A stretch of DNA of 35,833 nt from Paenibacillus qinlingensis (GTDB lineage Bacteria > Bacillota > Bacilli > Paenibacillales > NBRC-103111), in NCBI RefSeq assembly GCF_013204845.1, contig NZ_JABMKY010000041.1, positions 1 through 35,833 of the forward strand. The letters are read 5' to 3'. Shown one piece after another: positions 1 to 8,924 of this stretch. The number at the start of each line of letters is the position of its first letter. The stretch's first letter is position 1. A program made the translations under genes and the position numbers. Below the pieces are notes generated by a model. It was not told where the DNA came from and ran no database searches. It was given only the letters and a program-made list of their open reading frames with translations.

Positions 1-118
1 CCGTCTGTTGTTTAAATTCATCATTATACCTTTGCCGCTGTTCACCCAAAATGAACACCTCCTGATAAGATTATTATCCTCATCTCCTAACGAGGTGTCT
101 ACTTTTTATTCTAGTTTC
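1..118 (-). mobile_element. Partial IS3-like insertion sequence, left end
   Basis: The minus strand reads as the start of an insertion sequence running off the left edge. It contains the beginning of a transposase OrfA-like frame with a perfect AGGAGGTG ribosome binding site. Upstream of that lies a tract around 96-120 whose TGTCTACTTTTT look resembles the inner part of IS3-family terminal repeats. The outer boundary is a guess, because no partner inverted repeat or target duplication is visible in the window. Confidence 0.4.
2..49 (-). CDS. IS3-family transposase OrfA, N-terminal fragment (partial, runs off the window)
   Basis: A minus-strand frame begins with TTG at 49, six bases after a perfect AGGAGGTG Shine-Dalgarno (56-63 on the plus strand). 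It translates to MGEQRQRYNDEFKQQT before leaving the window. A basic start followed by a Y-x-x-EFK-type motif is typical of IS3-family OrfA proteins, which carry a helix-turn-helix and bind the element ends. Only 16 codons are present, so the family call rests on this short motif and the strong ribosome binding site. Whether the element is intact cannot be judged from here. Confidence 0.45.
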   Translation of the reverse strand, partial: MGEQRQRYNDEFKQQT

Positions 119-157
119 AAACCTACAGTTATTTTTCACAAAATATCCTGATTTCAT

Positions 158-296
158 TAACTAGATGGAAAAACTCCAGCTAATTCGGACAATTCAAACG
201 TATCTTGCTAAAAGGAGGAGAACTAACTGTAGGAAATACAGTTAGTTCTTCAAACACGCCTAAAGCGAGGGAATTAGATGGAGTTTTTCTATTTAA
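158..296. repeat. Palindromic intergenic repeats, class A (two copies flanking a hairpin)
   Basis: Two copies, at 158-185 and 270-296, match a roughly 27-bp near-palindrome of the form AATTAGCTGGAGTTTTTCC followed by AGCTAATT. The same motif recurs near 9.3 kb and 15.8 kb. Between them at 220-248 lies a hairpin with perfect 12-bp arms (220-231 and 237-248) and loop GGAAA. No coding region is visible here. Confidence 0.7.
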
Positions 297-324
297 ATGG
301 ATAAAAAAGAAACATCCTTTTTAG

Positions 325-338
325 TGAAAGCGCATACA
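325..338 (+). promoter_or_regulatory. Candidate catabolite-responsive element (cre)
   Basis: TGAAAGCGCATACA matches the Bacillus cre consensus TGWAANCGNTNWCA at all but one defined position. It lies about 115 bp upstream of the pectate lyase start, so CcpA control of this extracellular enzyme is plausible. The site was found by eye and not scored against a genome background. Confidence 0.5.
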
Positions 339-453
339 AGTACAACCCTCGCAAGTTCAGCTATTAGATGCCTGCACCTTAGACCCCACACCCTAGACTC
401 CCAGCGACACGATAAGCACTTCTCGCAATCCAAATTAAAAGGAGATATGTGAC

Positions 454-3400
454 TTGAGGAAAAAGAATCGATTAATCGCTTTTATGATGGCTGTATGCAT
501 AGTGGCAGCGATGCTGCCGACTGCAGCTCTGGCTGCAGATCCACCAGCAGGGATGATCAACATTCCCAACACGAGTGCATGGAAGGGAAGCGTCTTTGGT
601 GATATCGGTGGCAATCCGTCGACAGTAAATTTTGGGATTACGGAGAATGTGGATAAATCGGTTGCTATCACTAGTGCTAAAGTGGCTACTGGCAATAAGG
701 GGAAAATCTCTAGCAGTAGTGAAGGAATGGCTTACTATTTTCGAGAAGTGGATGCAAATGATAATTTCGAGCTTTCCGCAACAGCCAAAGTGGATGCTTG
801 GACATCTACTGCGGATGCACAACAATCATTTGGTATTATGCTGAGAAAAGATATTCTTATGAACGAAAACCAAGGAGCAACAACGCCTCCAGCATTAAAA
901 GCATACACCGGAGAATATATTGCTGTTGGTGCTATTGACCAAAAAATGAAGGGTTTCTATAAAAACGGTAATCCTTTAACTCAAGTAAGAACAGGATATG
1001 AATTCAATACGGCGAGTGTCCCCAATGTAGGGGTGAGCTATGCACTGAGCCTTAAAAAGTCGGGGAATGTGTATCTACTGAAAATTGGTAATCAAACTCA
1101 GGTGATTGACAGAATTGCTGGGGGTTTTGCATATGCAGGACTTTATGTTGCGAGAAATACGGCGGTTACCTTCAGCGATGTAACCTTCACTAAGGACACA
1201 AGAGCCCCTATTAGTCTAAAAGTGGATGCTGATTCCATGAAAAAAGATTATTACGTAAGTGATGACCTTGATCTGACAGGATTGAAAGTCACGGCAGTAT
1301 ATGAGGGGAACGTTGAGAAAGAGTTATCGACGAGCGATTATATTGTCTCTGGATTTAATAATACGAAAGCGGAAGCGAGTTCGATTACTGTGAATTTCAA
1401 TGGGAAGACGGCATCTATTCCGTTAACCTTTCAGCCTTTAATCGTAACCGGAATGGACATTAAATATCTCCCTGCCAAGACGGAATATTACCCTGGTGAA
1501 GTCTTTGACTCCCAAGGTCTAACCGTGTTAGGTCAATACAATTACGGTAGTCATTGGGTCGAATTGGCAAGTAGTCAATATGCATTCTCTATTTTTCCAG
1601 AAGCTGATGTAACCGTAACGAATGCAACCTATAAATTCGTAACAGCTGGCACAAAGATGGTAAAAGTGACATCGACAGTCACTTCATCTACCTATACTAC
1701 GCTTAATGTTTCGGTTAACAATGCGCAATTGACAGGTCTAGAAGTTAGAGAGTTGCCACGAAAGACGGAATACTTTGTCGGCGACAAATTCGTTCAAGAC
1801 GGCGTAGTTGTGTATGCAAAGTACAATGATAATAAGGAAGTTAAGCTTTTGAAAAGCGAATATGCCATTACACCTGCCGATATGAGTACAGCGGGTACGA
1901 AAACAGTACAGGTTTCTACGATTAAAGGAATGGCGACAGCTTCATTTCCGATTACTGTTTTGCCACAACAAATGATTGGCAGCCAAGTAACGAAATATCC
2001 CAGAACGACATATGCGATTGGTGAAGACTTTGATCGAGCAGGTATGGTTGTATCGGCGGTTTACAGCAGTAAGTTAGAGGAACTGCCAGATGCCCAGTAT
2101 ACGGTCGATACTAACGCTTTCGATAAAACGATGCCAGGTGTATACGATATCGCTATCGTTCCTAATAATGCGGCAATCCCTCAGACGATCCTTAAAGTAA
2201 CCGTAGTTGAAAATAAAACGTATGCGTGGAAATCGATTCGTTTTGGACAATCCACATCGAATACGAATAATAAAGTAACGGTCAACGAAGATGGGTCGGT
2301 TAAGCTTGAGGCGCTGGAGGGTGGCGGTAAAGTGACCGGCGACCATGACGGCATCACTTTCTACTACACGGAGTTGGATGCAAGGAAGGATAACTTTGAA
2401 TTGTCGGCAAATATCAAAGTTGAAGCCTATGCCAAGGAGCCGCAGGATGGTCAAGAATCTTTCGGGATTATGGCTAGAGATGCTATAGGTACGCAAGGTG
2501 ATTCCACTGTTTTTGCATCCAATATTGCAGCGATTGGTGGTTACAGCGGTGGAACGACTTTGCCGAACGGTACGCAGTTGTTCGTGAGAACGGGTGTTAC
2601 CACGCCAGATGGCGCAGGCAGTAAAGGCATTCAAAGCAGTATGCTTAGTTCGGTCAGACCTGCTGCGAGCAATACGGCAACGAATTACAAGCTCACGCTA
2701 ATCAAAACGAACAGCGGATTCACAGGTAGATTAAATGACGGGACAAGTGCCGAAATTTATGCGCCGGATATCATGACAATTCAAGATGGCGATAACATGT
2801 ATGTAGGCTTCTACACCGCTCGGCTTGCAACGATTACGATAAGTGGTATGGAGCTGAAAGTTACCTCTGCGAATACCGATACACCTATGCAAGCACCAGT
2901 TCCACAGCCTGTCGTGCCTGATGTTAACTTTGTAGGTCTAACACGCACTTCTGTAACTGCGTATACGTTAGGCTTGATGTCCAATGTGAACGGGAAAGTT
3001 ACGATCAAACAAGGACCCAACATCTTCGAACAAGATGCAATTATGGAAGCGGGTAAGCTTGTAACTCTTAACAGAACGGTTACTGCGAATACCTATACGA
3101 ACTTTACTGCAACTTTCGTGCCTGACGATACGCAGTATCTGACTACCTATACTAAAATTGTCAAAAATCAAACGGTCGATATGAAAACCTATGTGGATAA
3201 CGGTGACATCTATGTATCCTCAACAGCGACTAGTGGGGGAAATGGTACCATCGATAGCCCGCTTGATTTGGACACCGCGATTGATTATGTCCGGGCCGGT
3301 CAGAAAATCATCCTGCAGGATGGTCGATATGTACGCAACGCCAAATTGGAAATCAAGAAAGGCAATGACGGCAGCGCTGATGCGATGAAATATTTGGTTG

Positions 3401-5616
3401 CGGCGCCAGGTGCTAAGCCAATTATTGATTTTGACAAAAGATCCGAAGGTGTTGTGCTAAGCGGCAATTACTGGCATGTGCAAGGTATTGATTTTACCCG
3501 TTCGGCAGCAAATACCAAGGGCTTTACGGTTGGTGGAAGCAACAACATCGTGGAAAGCAGCAGATTTTATGACAATGGAGATACGGGTCTCCAAATCAGC
3601 CGCACAGACTTAACAGAGTCTAACAAAGCGTTGTGGCCATCCAATAATCTCATTCTGAATTGTGAATCTTTTGATAATGTGGATCCCTCGAATAACAATG
3701 CGGATGGTTTCGCTGCCAAATTAACGTCGGGCACTGGCAACATTTTCAGAGGCGATATTGCCCATAACAATATTGATGATGGTTGGGATTTATACACGAA
3801 AGCAGGTACAGGTGCTATTGGCCCTGTTCTCATTGAAGACAGTATTGCGTATAACAATGGTACCTTAACGAATAACCGTGTAGGTGATGGTGATAAAAAC
3901 GGATTTAAACTGGGTGGCGAAGGCATTCGTGTCAACCATGTCATCCGTAACAGCATGGCATTTGGCAACGGTGCGTATGGATTTACGAATAATAGCAACC
4001 CAGGGGTCATAGCTGAAAACAATATTGGCTTTAACAATGCAAGAGGGAACTTATACTTCCAACCGTATGCAGATAAACCTTCTTACTTCAGCATAAATGG
4101 ATTTGTGTCGTATCAGAAGGATTATTTAACGAAAGATAGTTATCCAACAGAATTAAGAGCTGACAATAACTTTATGTTTAATGGGACAGTCTCAGCTAAT
4201 AAATCAGGGGTATCCCTTTCAAATGCCAACTTCGTAAGTTTGACAGCCTCATTGCCATATCAAAGAAATGCAGAAGGTAACATAATCAGAGGAAGCTTCC
4301 TTCAATTTATTGCACCTCAAGCTTCGACTGGCAGCTCACCTGGGGGTTCTGGGGGTGCAGCACCAGTTGAACCGACAATTATAGATGGCGGCGTGCAAGT
4401 ATCAATCAATCCGGTGAATCAGACGATTAACGGGAAAATCATTGCGGTCGTTACGGTGGATAGTGGTACATTAGGCAAAGCATTTGATGCACTTAAGTCC
4501 AATGGTTCGGATAAGCAGAAGATTTTGATTGATGTAAATAGCACAGAAGTGGCTGCTCAAGTTCAGGTTGATGCTAACGCCTTATCGTCGGGCCTGAAAG
4601 ATGCAGCAGATACCGTGTTATCCATTAAAAGTAATGAGGTGACTTACGATCTCCCTGCCAAATCGTTGGATCTTGCGAATATTGCGGATGCGCTTGGTAC
4701 TGATGTAAGTAACGTAAAAATTAACATCACGATCGAAAAAGTATCGGGCCCTACGGCCGAACTGATTAACGCTAAGGCGAAACAAGCGGGACTAACACTG
4801 CTTTCTGGTGCCGTTGATTTCACTATTACCGCGGAAGGTAATGGGAAGATTGTAAAGGTAGACAATTTTGGGAATACGTACGTGCCAAGAACGATGACCT
4901 TGGTTAAAACAGTAGATTCCAATCAACTAACTGCGGTATTGTTCAACCCGGAAACTGGGGAGATGTCTTTCGTTCCGGCGATTGTAACAACCGTAAATGG
5001 CAAAGCAGAAGTCACGATTAAGCGTAATGGTAATAGCATCTACGCGGTTGCTCAATCTTCGAAGACTTTCGATGACGTAAAAGGACACTGGGCGAAGAAT
5101 GAGATCGAATTGTTGGCTTCCAAATTGGTGATCAAGGGTACTTCGGATACTGCTTTTGAACCTAACAATCACATTACACGTGCCGAATTTGCAGCCCTTC
5201 TGGTTCGATCGCTTGGCCTAAACGAAGAGGGGGCAACGCGTTTCACGGATGTACCTGCAAACAGTTGGTTTGCGGGGACGGCAGGTGCATCGGCTAAAGC
5301 TGGATTAATTGAGGGCTTTGAAGATGGCACCTTCAGGCCAAATGAGCGCATCACGAGAGAGCAGATGGCCGTCATGATTACGCGAGCGATGACATTTGTC
5401 GGTAAATCAGCTGTTGTTGACCTCAAGCAATTAGACAAATTTACGGATAGCAAGAGCTTGAGTGCATGGTCCAAAGACGCCGTAGCTGAGGCGGTAAGTG
5501 CTGGAATTGTTAATGGTGTAAGCGCAACGGAGTTTGTCCCGGCAGCGCCTGCGACAAGAGCGGAAGCTGCGGTCATGCTGAAGCGATTCTTACAATTTGT
5601 TGCATTTATTAATTAA
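454..5616 (+). CDS. Secreted, SLH-anchored family 9 pectate lyase with Ig-like domains
   Basis: This 1720-residue surface enzyme should cleave pectate by beta-elimination. A signal peptide ends near residue 27 (ALA before ADPP). Residues 42-249 and 590-806 are two diverged copies of one beta-sandwich-like module; both contain an NFELSA segment followed by an SFGIM segment. Four group-3-like Ig repeats lie between them (about 253-327, 330-424, 425-505, 507-587). Residues about 915-1288 form a right-handed beta-helix resembling polysaccharide lyase family 9; DGFAAKL at 1084-1090 supplies the expected catalytic lysine (K1089), and DDGW follows shortly after. A Gly/Ser/Pro linker and a stalk domain lead to three SLH domains (about 1539-1590, 1597-1650, 1663-1715) for binding the cell wall. 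The start is TTG, chosen because AAAAGGAG lies just upstream. A cre-like site upstream suggests carbon catabolite control. Confidence 0.85.
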   Translation: MRKKNRLIAFMMAVCIVAAMLPTAALAADPPAGMINIPNTSAWKGSVFGDIGGNPSTVNFGITENVDKSVAITSAKVATGNKGKISSSSEGMAYYFREVDANDNFELSATAKVDAWTSTADAQQSFGIMLRKDILMNENQGATTPPALKAYTGEYIAVGAIDQKMKGFYKNGNPLTQVRTGYEFNTASVPNVGVSYALSLKKSGNVYLLKIGNQTQVIDRIAGGFAYAGLYVARNTAVTFSDVTFTKDTRAPISLKVDADSMKKDYYVSDDLDLTGLKVTAVYEGNVEKELSTSDYIVSGFNNTKAEASSITVNFNGKTASIPLTFQPLIVTGMDIKYLPAKTEYYPGEVFDSQGLTVLGQYNYGSHWVELASSQYAFSIFPEADVTVTNATYKFVTAGTKMVKVTSTVTSSTYTTLNVSVNNAQLTGLEVRELPRKTEYFVGDKFVQDGVVVYAKYNDNKEVKLLKSEYAITPADMSTAGTKTVQVSTIKGMATASFPITVLPQQMIGSQVTKYPRTTYAIGEDFDRAGMVVSAVYSSKLEELPDAQYTVDTNAFDKTMPGVYDIAIVPNNAAIPQTILKVTVVENKTYAWKSIRFGQSTSNTNNKVTVNEDGSVKLEALEGGGKVTGDHDGITFYYTELDARKDNFELSANIKVEAYAKEPQDGQESFGIMARDAIGTQGDSTVFASNIAAIGGYSGGTTLPNGTQLFVRTGVTTPDGAGSKGIQSSMLSSVRPAASNTATNYKLTLIKTNSGFTGRLNDGTSAEIYAPDIMTIQDGDNMYVGFYTARLATITISGMELKVTSANTDTPMQAPVPQPVVPDVNFVGLTRTSVTAYTLGLMSNVNGKVTIKQGPNIFEQDAIMEAGKLVTLNRTVTANTYTNFTATFVPDDTQYLTTYTKIVKNQTVDMKTYVDNGDIYVSSTATSGGNGTIDSPLDLDTAIDYVRAGQKIILQDGRYVRNAKLEIKKGNDGSADAMKYLVAAPGAKPIIDFDKRSEGVVLSGNYWHVQGIDFTRSAANTKGFTVGGSNNIVESSRFYDNGDTGLQISRTDLTESNKALWPSNNLILNCESFDNVDPSNNNADGFAAKLTSGTGNIFRGDIAHNNIDDGWDLYTKAGTGAIGPVLIEDSIAYNNGTLTNNRVGDGDKNGFKLGGEGIRVNHVIRNSMAFGNGAYGFTNNSNPGVIAENNIGFNNARGNLYFQPYADKPSYFSINGFVSYQKDYLTKDSYPTELRADNNFMFNGTVSANKSGVSLSNANFVSLTASLPYQRNAEGNIIRGSFLQFIAPQASTGSSPGGSGGAAPVEPTIIDGGVQVSINPVNQTINGKIIAVVTVDSGTLGKAFDALKSNGSDKQKILIDVNSTEVAAQVQVDANALSSGLKDAADTVLSIKSNEVTYDLPAKSLDLANIADALGTDVSNVKINITIEKVSGPTAELINAKAKQAGLTLLSGAVDFTITAEGNGKIVKVDNFGNTYVPRTMTLVKTVDSNQLTAVLFNPETGEMSFVPAIVTTVNGKAEVTIKRNGNSIYAVAQSSKTFDDVKGHWAKNEIELLASKLVIKGTSDTAFEPNNHITRAEFAALLVRSLGLNEEGATRFTDVPANSWFAGTAGASAKAGLIEGFEDGTFRPNERITREQMAVMITRAMTFVGKSAVVDLKQLDKFTDSKSLSAWSKDAVAEAVSAGIVNGVSATEFVPAAPATRAEAAVMLKRFLQFVAFIN

Positions 5617-5627
5617 TAGGTTGTTGA

Positions 5628-5655
5628 AGGACGTCCTGCTCAGGGCGTCCTTTTT
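5628..5655 (+). terminator. Rho-independent terminator of the pectate lyase gene
   Basis: AGGACG and CCTG pair with CAGG and CGTCCT around a two-base loop, with one G-T wobble, and a run of five T follows. It begins 12 bases after the stop codon. Confidence 0.85.
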
Positions 5656-5707
5656 CCTGCTTCCACATAGATTTCCATAATTAAGGAAGCTCGTAAGTGA
5701 CGAAATA

Positions 5708-5716
5708 TGCTAAAAT
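5708..5716 (+). promoter_or_regulatory. Possible extended -10 promoter for the phosphatase gene
   Basis: TGCTAAAAT fits an extended -10 (TGnTATAAT) about 50 bp before the start codon. No good -35 is seen at the usual distance, so this is tentative. Confidence 0.3.
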
Positions 5717-5766
5717 AAGCTTCATATACATGGGAGTTTACTAGAGATCATCAGGGGGAAACGTCT

Positions 5767-6477
5767 ATGAAACGATTACTAGCTGTTAGCGATATCCACG
5801 GCTGTGCGGATGAATTTAAGGAATTACTAGATAAAGCAAAGTTTAACGCGGAAGAGGACCAACTTATTTTGCTAGGAGATTATGTAGACCGGGGACCGGC
5901 GAGTCGGGAGACTGTGGAGCATGTGATGTTCCTGGTGCGTGAGAAGGGTGCAATCGCACTCAAAGGGAATCATGATCAGCGCTTTTTGGAAGTGATGGCC
6001 GGGACCGACGACTTGACGGAAATGAAGTTTTTTGAGCATGGCGGCATACAGACGTTCCAAAGCTTTAGCGGAGTTAGGGACTTTGATTTGAAAACAGCAA
6101 AAGAGCGTATTCGGGCGAACTGCAGTGAGCATCTGGAATTTTTACGTGAGCTGCCGCTTTATTACGAGAATGACACGCATATTTTTGTACATGCCGGGCT
6201 GAATCCTGCTTATGTAGATTGGAAAACACAGCCGGAGCGGGACTTTATTTGGATTCGTGCGCCATTTGTGCAGCAGAAAACCGTTGTGAAGAAGATTGTT
6301 GTGTTCGGACATACGACGACGAAGGATATTCATGGGAAGGCAGAAGTGTGGTTTGATACGGATAAAATCGGAATCGATGGCGGTTGTGCCTACGGTCTGC
6401 AGCTGAATCTCCTTGAAATTAAGGGGAAGAATCAATACAAAACATATTCCGTTGCTTCCAAAGGAAGTTGGAAATAG
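5767..6477 (+). CDS. Metallophosphoesterase, PrpE/ApaH-like (Ser/Thr phosphatase or dinucleoside polyphosphate hydrolase)
   Basis: A 236-residue cytosolic phosphoesterase of the calcineurin-like superfamily. The two-metal motifs are all visible: DIHG at residues 9-12, GDYVDRG at 37-43, GNHD at 67-70, then FVHAG and a later FGHT. These are the signatures of PPP-type protein phosphatases and of symmetrical or asymmetrical Ap4A hydrolases; Bacillus PrpE has the same size and motif order. The sequence does not tell which substrate is used. The AGGGGGAA ribosome binding site fits the ATG start. It appears to be transcribed alone, following the terminator of the preceding gene, with the AraC-type gene 72 bp downstream in the same direction. 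Confidence 0.85.
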   Translation: MKRLLAVSDIHGCADEFKELLDKAKFNAEEDQLILLGDYVDRGPASRETVEHVMFLVREKGAIALKGNHDQRFLEVMAGTDDLTEMKFFEHGGIQTFQSFSGVRDFDLKTAKERIRANCSEHLEFLRELPLYYENDTHIFVHAGLNPAYVDWKTQPERDFIWIRAPFVQQKTVVKKIVVFGHTTTKDIHGKAEVWFDTDKIGIDGGCAYGLQLNLLEIKGKNQYKTYSVASKGSWK

Positions 6478-6549
6478 GGAGCAAGAAATATCAAGAAGCG
6501 TAGTTCCGAATGGCGTAAACTGAGATTATGAAGTTGAAGGGGGCAGACG

Positions 6550-7464
6550 ATGGATACCAACTATGAGACGCGGATTCAGATGACGCTGGATCATATTGAG
6601 GAGCATCTGTCGGGTCCGCTTTCTGTTGAATGCTTAGCCGAGGTCGCCTGTTTCTCCGCCTTTCATTTTCATCGCGTCTTTCAAACCATGGTGGGGGACG
6701 CGGTGATGGAATATGTTCGCAAGAGAAGATTGGCGAGAGCGGCATATCAAATCGCATATACCGAGCAGAAGTTGATCGATATTGCCCTCGACAATGGCTT
6801 TCAGTCCCCGGAAAATTTCACGCGGGCATTCAAAAAGGTGTTTGAACGTACCCCGCTTGCCTATCGCAAGCAAGGCATACGACCGCCTAACTATCCCAGA
6901 GTGAATGTGCTGGATCGGAAATTTAATCCCTATTTAGGAGGAATACGTATGAACTACGCTTTGAAAACGAAACCTAGTTTCAAATTAATTGGTTATGAAT
7001 TGAAGACTTCTTGCAAAGAGGGACAGAATCACCGCGATATCCCGTTGTTCTGGCAGAAATATATGCAAGAAGGGTTAGGGCAACATATTCCGAATCGTGT
7101 TCACACAGGTGTACCCGTTGAAATTGGAGTTTGTGCGGATTTTGACTTGGAGAGCGGGGATTTGACCTACATTATCGGGATGGAGGCAACGAGCTTTGAG
7201 GACGTTCCGGCGAATATGGTATGCCGCGAGTTTCCGGAGGCGAATTACGCTGTATTCACGACACCGAAGGTGAAGCAGGAGCAGTTTGTGGCATCCATTC
7301 AAAGTACGTGGCAGACGATTTTCACGGAATGGTTTCCGCATTCAGGGTACGAGCACGCGGGGAGTGCCGAGTTTGAATATTATGATGAGCGCTGTCATTC
7401 GAACCTGCATGAGCTTGTGGAGATGGATATTTATATTCCGATCAAGGCGAAGTTGGCTGAATAA
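6550..7464 (+). CDS. AraC-family transcriptional regulator with GyrI-like effector-binding domain
   Basis: A 304-residue regulator. Residues about 8-108 form the double helix-turn-helix of the AraC/XylS family (LAEVACFSAFHFHRVFQTMV and the later GFQSPENFTRAFKK recognition helix region). Residues about 135-304 match the GyrI-like/Rob C-terminal fold that binds small hydrophobic or cationic ligands. This N-terminal DNA-binding plus GyrI-like arrangement is common in Paenibacillus. It often controls efflux or its own gene, but no transporter lies next to it here, so the target is unknown. The ATG start follows GAAGGGGG at good spacing. Confidence 0.88.
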   Translation: MDTNYETRIQMTLDHIEEHLSGPLSVECLAEVACFSAFHFHRVFQTMVGDAVMEYVRKRRLARAAYQIAYTEQKLIDIALDNGFQSPENFTRAFKKVFERTPLAYRKQGIRPPNYPRVNVLDRKFNPYLGGIRMNYALKTKPSFKLIGYELKTSCKEGQNHRDIPLFWQKYMQEGLGQHIPNRVHTGVPVEIGVCADFDLESGDLTYIIGMEATSFEDVPANMVCREFPEANYAVFTTPKVKQEQFVASIQSTWQTIFTEWFPHSGYEHAGSAEFEYYDERCHSNLHELVEMDIYIPIKAKLAE

Positions 7465-7592
7465 ATAAACGAAGTGCAAGCTGTAATAATTAACGAATCA
7501 ATTGTCACGCAAATGACATCTGAATTTCATGTCCTTTTAAGGTTCGGAACCTATAATGAAATTCGACCCCCTTTTAAATATATATATATGTA

Positions 7593-7628
7593 AGACCCGC
7601 AGCCCGTTGCTGTGGGTCTCTTTTTTTT
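7593..7628 (+). terminator. Rho-independent terminator, possibly shared with the convergent gene
   Basis: AGACCCGCAG pairs with CTGTGGGTCT (one G-T wobble), followed by at least eight T. It lies between the AraC-type gene and the convergent doxX gene. On the minus strand the hairpin lacks a comparable T-run. The rest of 7465-7670 shows no gene. Confidence 0.85.
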
Positions 7629-7670
7629 GTATGAATCTTGGCTCGCACAACCAACCGAATGAGCTACCGC

Positions 7671-8042
7671 TTAACCCCATGACCGTTCTTGGCTGCGGGA
7701 GCTTCTGATAACGACGATTAGCGCCATCATGAGGAAGATCAAGGGCAGTACTGAAGTCCGCATCCCCTCGTGGGAGCGAATATGGGTCAGCATTGCGCTC
7801 GCCATAATCATGGCGATAACACCTCCGGAGAGCAGTGCAATCCGCGGGTGCCATAGGCCGAGGATCAGCCCTACACCAGCTGCAAGTTCGACGGCTCCGA
7901 CGATGTACATGAACCCTACACTGTACCCGTAGGTTGATGTGAAGACTTCCATTTGCAGCTCATGGGTAGACAGTTTCAAAATCCCAAACATGACAAACGC
8001 TGCTGCCAATAAGATTTGAATGATGCGAGTCGTCCATGTCAA
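7671..8042 (-). CDS. DoxX family membrane protein
   Basis: A 123-residue protein with four predicted membrane helices and the DoxX-like pattern (AAAFVMFGILKL near the start, GAVELAAGVGLILGL in the middle). The start is TTG, supported by AGAGGTG eight bases upstream. DoxX proteins are small inner-membrane partners in quinone, thiol or oxidative-stress responses. In Bacillus subtilis the catDE and mhqNOP operons pair a DoxX protein with a ring-cleavage dioxygenase, and the upstream neighbour here is such a dioxygenase. It probably follows that gene in one transcription unit, although 89 bp containing a long inverted repeat separate the two. Confidence 0.82.
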   Translation of the reverse strand: MTWTTRIIQILLAAAFVMFGILKLSTHELQMEVFTSTYGYSVGFMYIVGAVELAAGVGLILGLWHPRIALLSGGVIAMIMASAMLTHIRSHEGMRTSVLPLIFLMMALIVVIRSSRSQERSWG

Positions 8043-8064
8043 TGCTTGAGCACCTCTGTTAGTT

Positions 8065-8103
8065 GAAATTGGTTATGTTAGCATGTGCAACATAACCAAT
8101 TTC
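8065..8103 (-). promoter_or_regulatory. Long perfect inverted repeat upstream of doxX, candidate operator
   Basis: GAAATTGGTTATGTT at 8065-8079 is repeated in perfect inverted orientation at 8089-8103, with a 9-bp spacer. Fifteen-bp perfect arms with no T-run argue against a simple terminator. It lies 23 bp upstream of the doxX start on the minus strand and just after the dioxygenase gene. It could be a repressor operator or an intercistronic RNA hairpin; the sequence alone does not decide. Confidence 0.55.
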
Positions 8104-8131
8104 ATGCGGCACGCTATCCACGCAGCGCCGA

Positions 8132-8899
8132 TTAGAAAGAAACGGCCAAATAGCTCAGTGATCCCACCTCGTAGCTGCGGTGGATGATCTGGACTGGCCG
8201 CTCAGGATCACCGCTCCCCATCGCGATGTAGAGAGGAATGAAATGCTCAGGGCGCGGCACGGCCATCTTCGCATTTGGGGCTTCTGCGGCGTAGTTGAAC
8301 AACGCCTCCAGGTTCTTAGCTTGCATATTCGCAGCAAGCCAATCATCAAAAGCGACCGCCCAAGCGTCCGGCTCGGTTGCGTCCCAGTTTAACGCGCGCA
8401 GGTTATGCACGGTTGCGCCGCTGCCAATGATCAGGATGTCTTCCTGATCCAGACCACGCAGGGCTTCGCCGATTCGGTACTGTTCGGCAGGAGGCAAATA
8501 CGGATTCACTGAAATTTGAACGACGGGAACTTCAGGTGTAGGGAACATCCTCAGCAGCGGTACCCATGAGCCGTGGTCTAGACCGCGTGTGTGATCGAGC
8601 TGAACAGGAATACCCTTCGCTTGAAAGCGCTCCGCGATCGATTGTGCCAGGGTGGAATCCCCTTTGGCTGGGTATTTTAATTGAAAAAGCTCGTCAGGAA
8701 AGCCGCGGAAATCATAGATGGTTTCATATACATCATTCGTGGAGGAAATGGTAAGTACTTCGGTTTCCCAATGCGCGGTGAAAATAACGATGGCTTTGGG
8801 TGATAGCTTTTTACCGTACTCGAGTAGAAATTGCGTACAAGCGGTATCCTGCAATGCCATCATAGGTGAACCGTGGCCAACAAAAATCGGTGAAATCAT
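8132..8899 (-). CDS. LigB/DODA-type extradiol ring-cleavage dioxygenase
   Basis: A 255-residue class III extradiol dioxygenase of the 4,5-DOPA dioxygenase (YgiD-like) family, expected to cleave catecholic substrates with a bound divalent metal. Visible family motifs are FVGHGSP near the N-terminus, TAHWE, GSGATVHNL and a C-terminal HFIPL region, which contain the metal-ligand and active-site histidines. An upstream ATG at 8908 abuts the AAGGAG site, whereas the ATG at 8899 is nine bases from it, so 8899 is preferred. A doxX gene follows, as in quinone/catechol-stress operons of Bacillus. Palindromic sites upstream suggest repression relieved by an electrophile or catechol. The true substrate is unknown. 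Confidence 0.87.
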   Translation of the reverse strand: MISPIFVGHGSPMMALQDTACTQFLLEYGKKLSPKAIVIFTAHWETEVLTISSTNDVYETIYDFRGFPDELFQLKYPAKGDSTLAQSIAERFQAKGIPVQLDHTRGLDHGSWVPLLRMFPTPEVPVVQISVNPYLPPAEQYRIGEALRGLDQEDILIIGSGATVHNLRALNWDATEPDAWAVAFDDWLAANMQAKNLEALFNYAAEAPNAKMAVPRPEHFIPLYIAMGSGDPERPVQIIHRSYEVGSLSYLAVSF

Positions 8900-8924
8900 G
8901 ATAAACATCTCCTTATTTATAGTT

